A stretch of 39,002 nucleotides of DNA, from contig LUCW03001885.1 of NCBI GenBank assembly GCA_001586965.3, positions 1-39,002 on the forward strand. Reading direction: 5' to 3'. Position 1 is the stretch's first letter; each line of letters starts with the position of its first letter. Under the pieces are notes generated by a model. It had not been told where the DNA came from. It ran no database searches and saw only the letters and a list, made by a program, of their open reading frames with translations. Source of the stretch: Sphaeroforma sirkka (taxonomy: Eukaryota; Opisthokonta; Ichthyosporea; Ichthyophonida). Shown piece by piece: positions 9,794 through 22,656 of the stretch. A program made the translations under genes and the position numbers.

Positions 9794-12170
9794 ATGTCGC
9801 GCAATAAAGGAGTCATCAAGAATGCTGACACTGACTGGCAAGCTGTCACTATTGTCCTGACAACATCGTTTCTGGAGGGCGTCGCCGATTCCCTCGCCTT
9901 TCCTAAAGTTTCTACTGTCCTTGAAAAGTATGGCTCGCTTAGGCCGAACGAGTTCGATCTAGCACCTTGTGCCGATTCTTTTACTCAATTTTGTATCCTA
10001 TAGATTCATATATTACTTGCAAATAGTTTATTTGTGTGTAATATTTGCTTTTTTGCGTTGAACAAGTTAATCCTCCCCGGGCGGGTAAGGCTGACTCCCC
10101 AGCGGCAATTATTCGGGCATACAGTTAACATTGTCTTGGGCCAATGTCAATGCTATATATGACAACGCACGCTTTGTGACAGCTAGTCTTTACTCGTGTA
10201 CATCATTTGTGAGGTTCGCATATTTGATGCCTAGTGTCTTTCTCAGATCTGAACGAATCTCGACGAGGGTTCAAAGATGTGTCATCATCAATCTAGTGTT
10301 ATTTCTGGGCTGCCTGCACCTTTTGGACGGCTACGTTGTCAGCTTTTTCTTCTTTATCTTCAAGACCATCTGGGGCTGGTCTAGTGGTCAAGAGGGTATG
10401 TGGTCCATTAAATGTGCTTTGCAATCTTTTTATGTAGTCGAATACCTCGGAACTTTGACGTACTTTTTTTAAGTTGAGCTAATTGCAATCAAGAAGACCA
10501 AGTGACCCTTATGATTTCTATATATATATATATATATATAAAAAGTCACTTTACCTCATATCTTTCCGTCTTGTTTGTATTGTGCTTGCACCGCGTTGAC
10601 CATCTTGTCCCATCCGGCTTCGAAGACGAGCCAGAAGCAGCCAAACTTCTTCTTCAGTACATATACAACGTAAGTGTACTATCCTCGATAATGTTCTATT
10701 GGTTGCAGTATGGATCATGTTTGCCGCGATATCTTGTATTTCCGACTTCGCGCTGACTACTTTGCTTCATTCCGCAGCTCATCTGGGTGTACCCAATCTA
10801 CTGCTTGAGCTTCATCCTGAACAGCGTGTGGTATGCAATACACCCTTTCACGAAGCTTCCGGCCTATTTACAAGTACCGCCGCTTTGTGTACAGTGTTTG
10901 ATTAGGTTTCATTTTATAACCCATTATGCAGGTTTGCCTCACCATGAGTCGTTCTGTCTGTTCGTTTACAATAGGTACCAAGATATAGCAGAAGATACTT
11001 ATAACTTGCTTTTCATCGGATCCAGCACTCGCGAGAGAGCAAGTACTAATGTGTATGTGGCACCTTTTGCGTGCTAACGTTTTTCACAGTCGATTGAATC
11101 GCATTTTGTGCATCTTCGCTGTTACCCTCAGTACGTATCGCACAATTTATTATTCTTTGCTTTCGTTGTCCAGATCCGTCATCTCTGCCATCAGCTCCAA
11201 AGCTGCGGAAACTACAATCAGCTTGTTGCTGGAAACCGTGGTCGCGCTTCTTGTAAGTATGTCGCTTGTATATTCGGCTACGCTAAGGTCCCCTCCCTAG
11301 AAGCTATCATTGTACAGAGCTTTTACAACTGTTACTAACTTAAACTTTAACATGCCTTGTACCTACAGGTAACCGGTCTAAATCTGGTACCAAACGTGGG
11401 ACCCATACTCAGTTTCATCCTGATGTGTTGGTTGTACGCGCTTTACTGCTTTGAGTATGTTCAGCTCTGCGGGCTTCATGTGTTAACCTTGAATTTCGTA
11501 GTACTAGAAGGTAGTTTCGCGGTTTTCATCGGCATTGGACGATACTATTTCTCAAAACCCATTTCTATCGATCTCTGCACCGAGTTAGATTCAAATGGAG
11601 TTCCTTCAGATGGTCGCTTGATAAAAGGCTAGCCTTCATCGAAGACCGCTGGCCATACTTTCTCGGATTCGGTATGATACATTGATTCGATTTTCTCGAC
11701 TTTATGCTTTCTTTCATTTCCATCTTATGCTTCTCTTTAATAGTTTGAGAGTTCTTGTCAACTTCTTGGTCGTTTGTGAAAAGAATTTGTGGTTTCAACC
11801 CTATTGACTATCAGGTTTACCGTTGAGTTGCGTTACTGTCTTCTCGTCTCGATTCCTCAGCAGCGGACTGTTTGCGATACTTTATCCAGCCTTTCTGATT
11901 TTGGCAACAGCGTAAGTATTTACTTTAAAGCACCCCAACAACGATCCGCTTAAACATACATTTTGATTATATGTAAATAAAAATACTATTAATTTCCTTC
12001 ACTACCTAAGTAACCAGTAACGTTTAAGCTGATTGTTCTCCCTTGCATGCAGGACCAACCCAGAAGCCCGTTCTTCAGAATCAAAGGCCCCGTTTAGGAT
12101 ACCGATATTCACACTACCACAGCTGATTAACAAGTGCTTCTTTTTTTCTTCTTCAAATGAAAATAGCTGA
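9794..12170 (+). CDS. EI24: EI24-type ER multipass membrane protein
   Basis: EI24 (EPG-4 in worms) is an ER membrane protein needed for autophagy progression. Exons: 9794-9927, 10247-10395, 10626-10669, 10778-10830, 10975-11052, 11174-11252, 11369-11454, 11610-11671, 11815-11911, 12053-12170. They join in frame to 299 residues (human 340). Family landmarks in order are LIWVYPIYCLSF, SVWYQDIAEDTYNLLF (human IWFQDIADLAFEV), ALYCFE, FIEDRWPYFLGFGLPLS (human IERNWPYYFGFGLPLA), and SSGLFAILYPAFLILATATN. Hydrophobic stretches throughout fit several membrane spans. Two junctions are less certain. The exon 3 acceptor lies in a run of possible AGs between 10625 and 10642. The exon 7 donor was chosen at 11455 because GTATGT and phase agree; the product then reads CFE-W where relatives read CFEYRW. 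The gene converges on clathrin heavy chain, with 310 bases between stops. Confidence 0.9.
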
Positions 12171-12480
12171 GCCTCGTCTGAGAAGCCGAAGCGCTCTTCA
12201 TACCGCTAAGTAAAAAGGTCATCCCGACGCGCTAGTAAGACTATAATCATTGGATCAAGCCAGAATAGCAATCCTAGAGACTATGATAGTGATAACTGTC
12301 TGAACTACTAATACTATGAAGTTATAAAAGATAAAAACGCATGCTAGTCGTATAATATATCACCATTGAAAGAGTACAGACCAACTACATCAGCAGTGAA
12401 TAGAACAAAGCTGTATCACAAGCGAGATATAACAAGGTATGGTTGTTTTATGTATAGACCTCGTTCCTGGTCATGTGAAA
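12171..12480. other. Convergent spacer between EI24 and clathrin heavy chain
   Basis: This 310-base gap contains only the two 3' UTRs. Nothing else is recognised. Confidence 0.6.
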
Positions 12481-15400
12481 CTAATATCCATTGAATCCGC
12501 CATACGTGGGGGGTCCCGCACCCATCATATTCATACCACCGCCCTGGGGCCCAGGTCCACCCATACCAGGCGCCATCATAGGATTCGACGGGCCCATCGT
12601 AAGCATAAGCGTTTCCTGGTTACCGTACATAAGCGGTTGAGGACGAGCCTCAGCCTCTTCGTCTTGCTCAATCTTTGTCACCTGGAACTTCTTCAAGTCG
12701 TCAACCTGTAAGGATAGATGATGTGTGGAATCGAATGTGAATCCGTGACAAGATATAATAAGATGGTAAAAGAAGAAGTGCATATACAATACATTGCAGT
12801 ACCTATCGCGAGGGATCTGCATACCTTTGTCAAGTATTCGCGGACCACTTGAATGACGTACGGCATAGCGTAATCTAACAAGTTGTTCTTCCACGAGGTC
12901 TCCAGAACAACGTCGGGGCGGAGCAAGTCATAGCATGTGTACAAGGTAGCTGTGAAACAGGGATAGTTTTGTAGTCCAACGAAAAAGTTGAGTAAGTTCT
13001 CAGCAGTTTCGGCATCCTTGGACTCGGCGGCGTATTCGATAGCGTCCTGGTATAAACTGTCTTCCTTGACAAGCGCGATTGCCTGCTCCCAGCGGCCGTT
13101 CTTTTTGAATAAGTAGGCTGCAATTCTCCTGAACTCGATCAGCTCGTGCTTCTCCAAGCGGATAGCTAGAGCTACCGCATCGACGCTATCGTAAGAATCG
13201 AGCGACTCTCGTAGGGAGGTGTAGTCTTCCTCGGCGATCAAGAGATCGTTGAGATTCTCGTTCACGGCAGTGATATTCAACTCTTGTACTTGTTGCAAGT
13301 ATGCCTTAATCAAGGGAAGGTGCCCGTTCTGTTCCGAAGGTAAAATATCAAAAACATATGAGTGCCGGATTTGTTTTCTAATAAGTGAATATATCCCGAT
13401 ACAGGCCTTCAATTATGACTCTACTTCTAGCTTTTTACAGGAAAATCAGGCAGCATGAACAATCTTGGTATTCACAAGCAAGTGCAGACGAGTGCGCCGG
13501 CCTGCGGTTTAAGAGCGGGATTACGGAGATGTACATGTACGAAACAAAAGACGCGTCCAACCACAATCAAGCACGGAAAACATCCGCATACCTTTTTGAA
13601 CATCCCTACGGTGCGTGTATGATCTATACGGGGGATAAGTACCGTCAACAGTTCTGACAGTTGAAGTGGGCTGAAGTGAAGGAGGGGAAATGAGGTTGTT
13701 AGCTTCTCCAGATAGACGAATCAGTAAAGAGAGTCGTTACTGTGTAAGGTTAATATACAATTATAAATGGTAAATAAACAGCGTGGCTACATACCTGTAA
13801 TTCAAGTAGAAAGTCATTGACTTGTAGAAGTTTTCTGAGTTCCCACATTTCGTGATTATGTCCTTAAACTGTCCGTGGTCCCAAGCGTCGGCGGGGTGCT
13901 TCATCATAGCGTTGGCAGCATTGTCATACTCGTCATAGTGCGTGTATAAGAAGACCAACTCCTTCCACAAGTGCGCGTCTTCGGCAGCTCGCAACACCTT
14001 CGGGATATTCAGCCTTGACCAGAATAGTTTGAGATGTTCCATCATTTTTTCGGGCTTATGCTGTGAATATAGAATGGCCAGCTCGGTGAACATACCCATA
14101 TGCGCACGCTCGAGACCAAGTCCAGCTTCCAAGCACGAGATTAACTCATCGAAGTGTCCCCGGCCGGAATAGTGTTGGATCAAATCCTGAAGCTCATCTG
14201 CGTGAACAATGATGTGTAAGGCTGCAACCTGAGCGAGACGGAACTCCTGATCACCCACACAAGCGAAGCACACTTCCTTCCACGTCTTTGTGCTGTTGGC
14301 TTTACGCGCACTATCGACAGCGGCCTGGTATTGTTTAAGCTTGACCAGTGTCTGAGAAAGTCTGGCGAAGTTGCTGACATTGCTGAAGCAGAGCTTAGCC
14401 GCCTCGTACATCTCAGCGTCGTAGCACCTGTCTCCAACATCCTGAACCTTAGCCAACACATTCGACCCGTTGATGAACTCCTCTAGATCAGCGAGACGAT
14501 CACACTTGGCGTACGCAAACACTAGCTCAGTCTCGATGAAGGGCTCGCGGGCTTTCTGTCGTGCCATGTTCAGGAATCTAACTAGATCCTCGAACTTCTC
14601 GTTACGTGCACCCACCTCACACACCTCGATATAGTTAGAGGGATCGTCAGCCTTGATGTATGAATCAATAGCTTCCTTCACCATGTTGTTGTCCAACTGA
14701 GCTTTGGCGAGGATGGAGTACACCTCTGGCTCGTTGCAGCGCTCTGCGAACTCATAGGCACGATCCAAAGACGCGATGTGCTCGATAAGAACTTGGATAC
14801 CACTCGTGTTCACCTCGAACTTCTTGTAGATTGTGAACGCTTCTTCATACAGCCCAGAGCCGATAGCGATGTTTGCAATATCGGGGGCATCGTAGTTGTC
14901 AAGTCTGTTCACATAATCCATGACACGTGAGGAATCAGCCTTGATGGCTGTGAGAATGAGAAGATTCTGCAAATTACGGTTGTCACTGAAAGCCGAGTTA
15001 TCTAGCACAATCTTCTCCAGTAGCTCGATCAGTTCGTTCGGCAAATCAGCAGTCATGAACGCCTTGACGGTCATCGAGACATCCTCGGGATCCCCACTCT
15101 CAGGCAGTGCGGTCTGAACAACCTGGTCAATGATCTGACGCCTGAACTCGTTCTCAGGGTCCAGAACCTTCGCCCAGAGGTCGGCCTCTCTACGCGCAAC
15201 CAAATAGCGTGCTTCCGACTTGAACAGGCTATTCGCGTTACACACCTCGATCAACTCGTCATCGCACTGTCCGCGCTCGTAAGCAACAAACGCCATGTGA
15301 GGATCTCGCTTCTCGCAGTACTGACCGACGACCAAGGAATCATAATAAGGATTCTCCTTTAGGAATCTCTCGGGACTCTGATTCGCGTCAATGTAGATCT

Positions 15401-18400
15401 TGGCCAGAGCATTATGGACTCCGGGATCTTCACTGCCGGCTGCCAACTGCTGCTCCAACCAAGGCTGGATGAGCTTCAGGCGATTACGCTTGGAGACCTC
15501 CTCAGCCAATTCGTTGACATCGAAGGGACCCTTCACACTCAGGATCAGATTCTTTGTGATCTCCTCGTTACAGTCCACATCCAACAGACCACCGACCACT
15601 TGAGGGAGTCGACCTGTGTTCACCTTCTGCACATAGATCTCGATGTACTTCTGCAAGTTGTTCTTGTACAGGTGGAGTACAAGATCGTGCACAAAGTCGA
15701 ATCGATCGCAGACGATGATCAGGGGTAGCTGATCCGTAAGCTTAGCCTCTTTCAAGAAGTTCTTGACCCTCTCTGGATCGTATGCATTACTCTCTCTGCA
15801 GATTCGCTCAACTTCTTTGATCTGCCCTGTCTTAGTAGCAGCTTGGATGTACTTGAAGTGAACCTCGGACTCTTGCGAGAAGTTTACGATAGATCCCAAG
15901 AAATAGAACAAACCCTCAGAACTCTTGAAGGACTCGAACATATCGATTAGCTGATCAGTTCCAAGTTGCTCGTGATACTTAGAAGCAATTTGGACAACTA
16001 GCTGCAGATTCTGGCGCATGTTGGAGGTCAACATAGCTTTGAGGCACTCCATCGAGTCCTCGACCGACAGTGTGCCGAAGTAGTTGATCATGAATTCGGG
16101 GTTAAGCAAGTGGGTGTGCACAATTGCTCGCTTGATATCGAAGATATCGGTGTAGTGTTCAAGAGCTCTCTGGAATAAGCCTGCATTTTCACACAGAGTA
16201 GCGACGTAGTTGCGGTCGTAGTGCGTGAACATATTGTTGCCAAGAATGGCATCGGCAACTTGAGGTGCAGCCATTAGATTCATCTCAAGGAGACGAGTCT
16301 GAAGCGCCGCCTCCTCCTCCTTATCACCCTTAAGTGCTTCCAAAAGGAAGGCCGTACATTGCTGTACCATGTTCATCTCCATGAAAGTGTCTACAACCTG
16401 ATCGATTGGCGCTAGACACTCTCCCCCGTCGCACAACATGTTAGCAAACTGTGCTCCAGAGTCAGGGTTCACTCGCATAACCTATCAGACACAAAGAGGA
16501 AGTAAAATGTGAGTACTCGTCAACTTTTAAAGGAAATGATACGATAACAACCACAATCATTTTTAAGACGCGTTCTGTGTATAGTGTGTCATGTCTTAGA
16601 AGTATGAAGTAAATGACGACAAAGTGAACGCAGATAATACACGTTAAAATTACCTGACGTAGAAGGAAAATCCAGTCGGGTGTGTAGTTCACCTTTCTGG
16701 CGTACAGAACGATCTTCTGGAACTGACCAGTTTCAGCGAAGCATTGGATGACCTTATCCGGAACCTCAGCACGAAGGTATACTGAGAGTGCAAGCATCGG
16801 AACGTACTGCTTAACAATGTCTCCGAGCTCTTCACTACACTCCAGCTGAAAATAGACAATGAGAAATGGAGAATACAGCAGATGAGAATACCGCAGATGA
16901 GAACAGAATTGCGTCTAAACACTTAGCAATTGTTTCTTGTATTATTTTTTAGCAACAGTACGCATATATTGTCACCTATTGAATCTTTCCCATATCACAC
17001 TTATCCATATGTATAATACCACCATGACACGCAAATTACTTTTTGAGTATCTGCCAATTCGTGTCACTCAATCCCAAAAACAAGGATCCTTATCTATTAT
17101 CACTAAGATACATAAGTTCGTTGCTATTATGTATCAATGAATGGACTCACTCGTTCCTAAATCATCATCATACATGCATTCGTGCTTTCAATAAAAACTA
17201 ATAATTCATAGTCCTAATTACAGAATAGTACAAGTTATTCTTCCTGTACTTCATACAACTATTCATTCGCACTTCAAATGATGGTTGAAATATAAGTCAG
17301 ATATTCGTTTCCGCGTATACGTTTCCACAACCAACTTACTAAAACAACTCATCTCTGTTGCCACTACAATTGTACTAATCGTAATGCCAGTTAAGAAATA
17401 TCCGAGAAATTGTGTACTCACCTTGTCCTCCTTCAGCCACTTCTCAACCAGCTGCTGTCTACCTTGCTGAAGTACAGGTCTAGCCAGTTCGATGGATTCT
17501 TCTTTGTTCAAGTGGCCCTTCTCCAACAGGATACCGAAGTACTGCAGAAGCGGAGATGTTTGTCCTGGGGGTACCTGAACGGACTGGAACTTCGAGATAG
17601 TCTCGGGAGTTCTCAGCGCACCCTTTGGCGCATTTGCTGCAACTTTAGCAGCCTCTGAGTATTGTCCAGCACTGAATAACTGATTGAAACGCTGTACGAA
17701 CAAGTCATCGGCTCCCCCTAGATTGTTTCTAATGGCAAAGCGCACTGATAGCTGCGAGTTGTTCATGGTGTTCTGAATGTATGGGATGATGTTTGCCTCG
17801 TCCACAGTCACTGACAAGACTTGACCCTTTCTGTTGATACCCATACAACCTCCGGTGCTGTCCTGTTTTGTGGTGACGAAGATTGTCTCCGAGGAGATTC
17901 TATTCATGTATATGCACGCACCGCTCTCCACATCATACATATGAACGTATCCGTACTTCGTGATCATGTATAGCACACCGTAGCGGTCACTCATTTCCAT
18001 CGCCACCGGGAAATCGTTCTGGAACTCGGGAGGGAAAAACACATCGGCCAACTTCTTGGGAAACGGTTGATTTCCAGCAGGTGCTGCGGGCTCGATGATA
18101 TGCAGCTATAGCAAAAATATATATATATATATATATATATGTATGAGTGTGAGTGAGCTGTAGCAGGAGTGAGATTACAATTTCCATGGGTTTCATCCCT
18201 TTCATTCATGACAGACAATACCCGTGGCCTGAGAGCACCACTAACGTGGTGTAAGTATATGTTGGTCTCGAGGTTGCATGAAAAATCGCACCTGCACATG
18301 TCACTCAAATGGCCACGTAACCATTGCCAGGGGACGATGAAAACGCCAAAAGGGGTGCAATTTGAATGAAGGTAATTAAACCTAAGTACGCTCAGTAAAC

Positions 18401-20596
18401 ATCACATGGTTCGATCAGAGCTAACCAGGACCTCTCGCAAAGCCACGGCTGCTGTCAAACGAACGAATATGAAACATTGATCTATGAAAAGTTCAATCAG
18501 ACCATCACTTATTGAAGCCACTATAAAGTGGTAACATTCCCACTTTGAGCCAAGCCAATACAATGATCAACTTATGAACGAAGTTACACTCAGCCGAATA
18601 AAATTCGGTTTTCTCACTATTACCTGCCTGTCTGTATACGCCTATGGAACATAACTAGACGGTCACATGCACGATTCCCAAAAGAACGTGCAAACTATAC
18701 ATTCACTCGACAGCAAGTGTTAAGTGTCACTCAGCCGAATAAAATTCGGTTTTCTCACTATTACTTGACTGTCTGTATACGCCTATGGAACATAACTAGA
18801 CGGTCACATGCACGATTCCCAAAAGAACGTGCAAACTATACATTCACTCGACAGCAAGTGTTTAAAGCCAGTTAGATTAAAAGTGAACCTACCTTGCCTC
18901 CTTGGGGACCGCGCACGGCGAAACAGAACAGCTTGGACTTTTGTGCATTGCCGTCCATTTGGAACTCCGCGAAGGTGCAGGCATGGGCTTCGATCGCCTG
19001 ACTGACACCACGTTCTACAGAGAAGAGCTGACACGCACCAACGACTCGCTGCTGTCCTCCCTGATTGGAGGCTGCGATGCCGACTAAACAGCACCACTTC
19101 TTATCCACATCAGCCCGGTACTTAATGATTTGACTATTAGCTAGGTTAGCGTGACGGTCAAACATCTTCGCTGGCTGAGAGTCGCCATCCATACTCCAGT
19201 GGAAAACGGCAGTGCCTGATTGAGCGGAAAATCAACACTAGATTTAGACATGAAGACTAGATATGAAGCATATAACAACTTTACCGGATTGGCGACAGTC
19301 CTCGCAGTGGATGGCTCGCCAGGATACAAACACGAAGTTATTCATGGCTATCAAAAAGAACAACACCGGCAATACAATCACACAGGTATAGACATTGTCG
19401 GACGAGTGTGTTGTGCAAACTGTTGTCTTATACGTACGTATCGTTGCCCCGTGGATTAAACACGCGAACCCTACATGCGAAGTTTGCGCTAACCCACAAT
19501 CTACAAGTGTAGTGCAGATAAAATCCAGCAACTCTCAAATAACTAATTTACGGCTGCACATATAAGATGCAACCCGGACGATGTGTTCAATATCAGTTTG
19601 AACCCTACCGTACCACAAAGAAAGCTCAACCCAAGACAAAACCAATTTTGCGGCAAAATTTATATAATGAAGTAATTTTGGCTGCAGCTAAAGGAAAATA
19701 ACTTACCAGTAACGAGACCTACGGTTCTAACGTCGACCCAAGTCCAATATACAACATCTTCATCCATCAGATGTGATTTCATCTTGCTCTTGAGCTCCAA
19801 GTTAAAAATTTGAAGAGTTCTGCCCGCTATTATCAAATACCAAAAAAAAACAAGCGGTAATAAAGTTAGAACAGTTCCATAAATCACGTGAACGCATTAA
19901 AAGTGCAAGCCTGGATTAATGTTTACGGGGACGCAGAACGGTGCTAGCACACGCGAACGCGGAGAGCCTAGAACAATTTTATTCGTGCAGAACAGCATAA
20001 ATGTCAGAATACTAACCACTCAGTGTATGTATGAACATATAAACAAACTACCTAGGTGGTAGTAAACATAACCACACGATACAACCTCGCGCGGAAGTTC
20101 TGGTTGAGAGATTCTGGTTGACATCCAAATACCTATACTTGCGCTAAGTAGATAGAAGGAGAAAATCGCTAATTACCTTTCAAAGCGATAACCTTTGAGG
20201 ATGGATGCATAATAGCAGAATCGGCTCCGATTGGACGGCGCACGGGAGTGTTGGGATTAGCCATATCCACGATGACAACCTGCTGTTGCTCGCCAACCTT
20301 CTCCCGAATGGTTATGAATTTGTCACTCTCCATCGTGAGGGTGGTGAACCCTATGTTGGCTGCTTGAATACCTACATTTTGCAACTGAAACAGATGACAT
20401 TATGCACACCGTTAATAAAGCGATAGTTGTATGTCACAGGTGAAGTCGCACAGTATTGATGCGCTAGTATAAATTCACACCTACGAAATACTAACGCGCC
20501 AGACAGGAGAAAACAAATACCAAAAAAATACATGTATATATAACTATAACTCACATTTAAGTGCTCCTTAAACTTGATGGGTAGAGTTTGTGCCAT
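12481..20596 (-). CDS. CLTC: Clathrin heavy chain
   Basis: The heavy chain trimerises into triskelia that form the coat of endocytic and Golgi-derived vesicles. Exons in transcript order: 20596-20555, 20384-20177, 19826-19707, 19215-18893, 18105-17422, 16845-16654, 16481-13795, 13670-13592, 13328-12825, 12705-12481. They join in frame to 1687 residues (human 1675). The protein is collinear with animal clathrin: [14 protein letters not shown], the beta-propeller with [20 protein letters not shown]-like and FVTTKQDS regions, WLKEDK linker, leg repeats in the 2.7-kb exon ([51 protein letters not shown]), then [26 protein letters not shown] and the trimerisation segment [14 protein letters not shown]. 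The tail keeps LMLT (about 1646-1649), the Hsc70-binding motif used in uncoating, but ends in a Gly/Met/Pro-rich stretch. The ATG at 20596 has A at -3 and G at +4; an upstream in-frame extension is not needed. Exon 8 is only 79 bases and was found by homology and phase. Confidence 0.97.
18116..18140. repeat. (TA)n tract beside a clathrin splice acceptor
   Basis: A TA microsatellite lies ten bases upstream (in transcript sense) of the acceptor of clathrin exon 5 at 18106. Only TTTTTGCTATAG separates it from the exon, so it occupies the usual polypyrimidine/branch-point zone. Confidence 0.85.
18587..18863. repeat. 141-bp tandem duplication in a clathrin intron
   Basis: Two head-to-tail copies begin with CACTCAGCCGAATAAAATTC at 18587 and 18728. 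They differ at very few positions, so the duplication is recent. Each carries the small palindrome CCGAATAAAATTCGG. It lies inside the intron between clathrin exons 4 and 5. Confidence 0.95.
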
Positions 20597-20930
20597 TGTG
20601 CTTAATCGACTCGGCGAAACCTTTCCTCTCTCCTGATCTTTTAAAGTGACTAGCAATCAATAACAAAGGCACTATTTCGGTGATTAAAATAGATGGTAGT
20701 TGTGGTGGATGTGCTACTGAAAGTATTCAGATTGTTGAACCGTTCACCAGTCCTCCGACAGATGCACTTCCATATACTTCGCGTTTCCACCTCTCAATAT
20801 AGCGCAAGTATTATAGGTACTACGCTACAATACCTTAACTTGTATGTTGCACGTCCACACTATTTACTGTTTATCTTATTTAAGATAGATACGAGTTTCA
20901 TCCATATACATATAACCTGAAATTAAAATA
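20597..20930. promoter_or_regulatory. Presumed clathrin heavy chain 5' UTR and promoter region
   Basis: This stretch lies just upstream (minus strand) of the clathrin start codon. No TATA box or initiator is clear, so the call rests on position only. Confidence 0.35.
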
Positions 20931-22656
20931 AAAACTATATGCAGAATTAAAAACACAATATATTTGGAAAAGTAAAAACAAACAAACAGAAACGAACACT
21001 CTGACTCGCAGTAGGGCTACCCAAATTACATAAATGGTAAAAAATATTGCGAAAATGTATTTTTTTTTTAATAAAACACTAAATAGTGTAGTTCTGTGAG
21101 GGTCTGCCGCCCTGGGCCTCTGGCCCTTGCCCGGCTGCCCCTCCCACACTCTAGGTTTCCTCTTATTTTTTAAAATACTCTCTCGCTCTATAAAATAATT
21201 TGTTTTGTAAAAACAAATATGAGACCAGAAACTGTGAGAGTGTGAGAGAGCTTTTTGTGCTTTTTTTGTATATTTTTTTTATTTTAATAATACAAAAACA
21301 GACATAGCCTCCAGGGAGTCCAGGGTGTCCGAGCCTGCCTCGAGGTTCGACTGTTCGAGAAACCATTTATTTATTTTAAAAATAGTGGCTTAGATTTTAT
21401 TATTTTTTCCTTTTTTTTAGAAGGCTATGGTTGTGACTCAGGACCTCAGCCTTCAGGTCTCAGGACGACAGGTCACAGACTCTCAGCCTCACACACAGGG
21501 GGGAGGGGGTGGGGAATGGGAAGTCTGGATTCTGGAACAAATTTGTATTTATTTTTTATTTTTTACGATCTCTAGAAGGCTCATGCCTATGTGAATATTT
21601 ATTTATTTTTTTAAAATGAACGGACTCGAAATGACTTGAAATTGGATCGATTATTTCATTTTAAAACAGACTAAATATCAAAATCCCCTAGAGTGGATGT
21701 GAAAATATTTCCTTCTTTTGACCTGAAAAAGTTTGGAATTGTATATATCTCGAATATTTTCTAGCTTGTTTTGGTATGTAGTGGAAATAAAAATTTACCA
21801 ATAATTTAATATAAAACCAAGCCTCCAAAGCCAATTTTAGAACTAAATGACCTGAAATAGGGCTGCCCAGGATACCTACTTCTCTTTTTAGTAATTGTGC
21901 CTCAGAAGATAATAGTTTCTTTGAAGAAAGTTTTTTTTAATAAATAGGGCCTTGCAGTTTTTTTGGTATATTTTGTGTTTATAAAAAACAAAAATAAATA
22001 ATATTATTTATTTATGTCGTCAGTTTTTGTTTGTTTCCCTTTTTTAAAATACCCTTCTTGAACAAGACAAACATCCTCCCCGAATCTATTTTTAGGGTAT
22101 TTTTTTGGAGACACATCCACTGACAGTGATGAGTGATGACACATCGACTGTTGAGCAAAACCAAAAATGTACCCCTTATCGGTTGTTCCCTATTTAAAAT
22201 AAGTATTTTATGCACACCTATAGTTATTCTATAGTATTTCTATGTCACAACGATGGCTTCACCCCTATGGCATGAGTTAGACTCTGCGCGTTACAGATGC
22301 AACACTCCGACAACACAGCCCGAAGATTGGAACTTTTGTTTGAAGTGCAATACTGTGACACACCGATTGTACCTTAGGTGAAACTAATCATCAACCAGTG
22401 ACTGTAGAATCAACCCATAGATCAGGTTGTTGCTTCGGTAGAAACCGAAACTCTGGTTGTCGTAGATCTCGCTGTCGTGATACAGTTAAACGCCGCTTGG
22501 CACTTTGATTTATTTTCAGTTCCTAATGATAGAAAAAAATATTGTTCCATCAGATGCTTGAAATGGGTTCTGAGATTAGCCGTTCGAGATGTAATGATAT
22601 AACATGTTCAAATTTCATAAGGATATATTTTTACAGACGGGTCTTCGCCAACCCTA
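20931..22656. other. Gene-free region: T/A tracts alternating with GC-rich islands
   Basis: Long T and A runs (for example around 21060, 21270, 21410, 21560, 21600) alternate with GC-rich islands at about 21100-21150, 21300-21350 and 21430-21530. The last has a run of GGGGGGAGGGGGTGGGG. This texture does not occur elsewhere in the window. A 22-base perfect AT palindrome sits at 21992-22013. I recognise no gene or element. Either an unknown repeat or simple-sequence decay would fit. Confidence 0.5.
22253..22381 (+). other. 42-residue open frame with a Cys pattern, unassigned
   Basis: ATG at 22253 to TGA at 22379-22381. The peptide has YRCNTP then WNFCLKCNTVTH, giving C-x14-C-x2-C-x4-H, which resembles a small zinc-binding motif. 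The end reads AG followed by GTGAAA, so it could also be an exon end. It may be chance or part of the neighbouring mobile DNA. Confidence 0.25.

Noticed and set aside
13942-15728. Plus-strand frames opposite clathrin
   Set aside because: They are antisense shadows of a conserved 2.7-kb exon.
21340-21362. tRNA B-box-like GGTTCGACTG
   Set aside because: No A box at proper distance and no cloverleaf arms.
21992-22013. 22-base perfect AT palindrome as a regulatory site
   Set aside because: Composed only of A and T inside an A/T-rich region, where such palindromes arise by chance.
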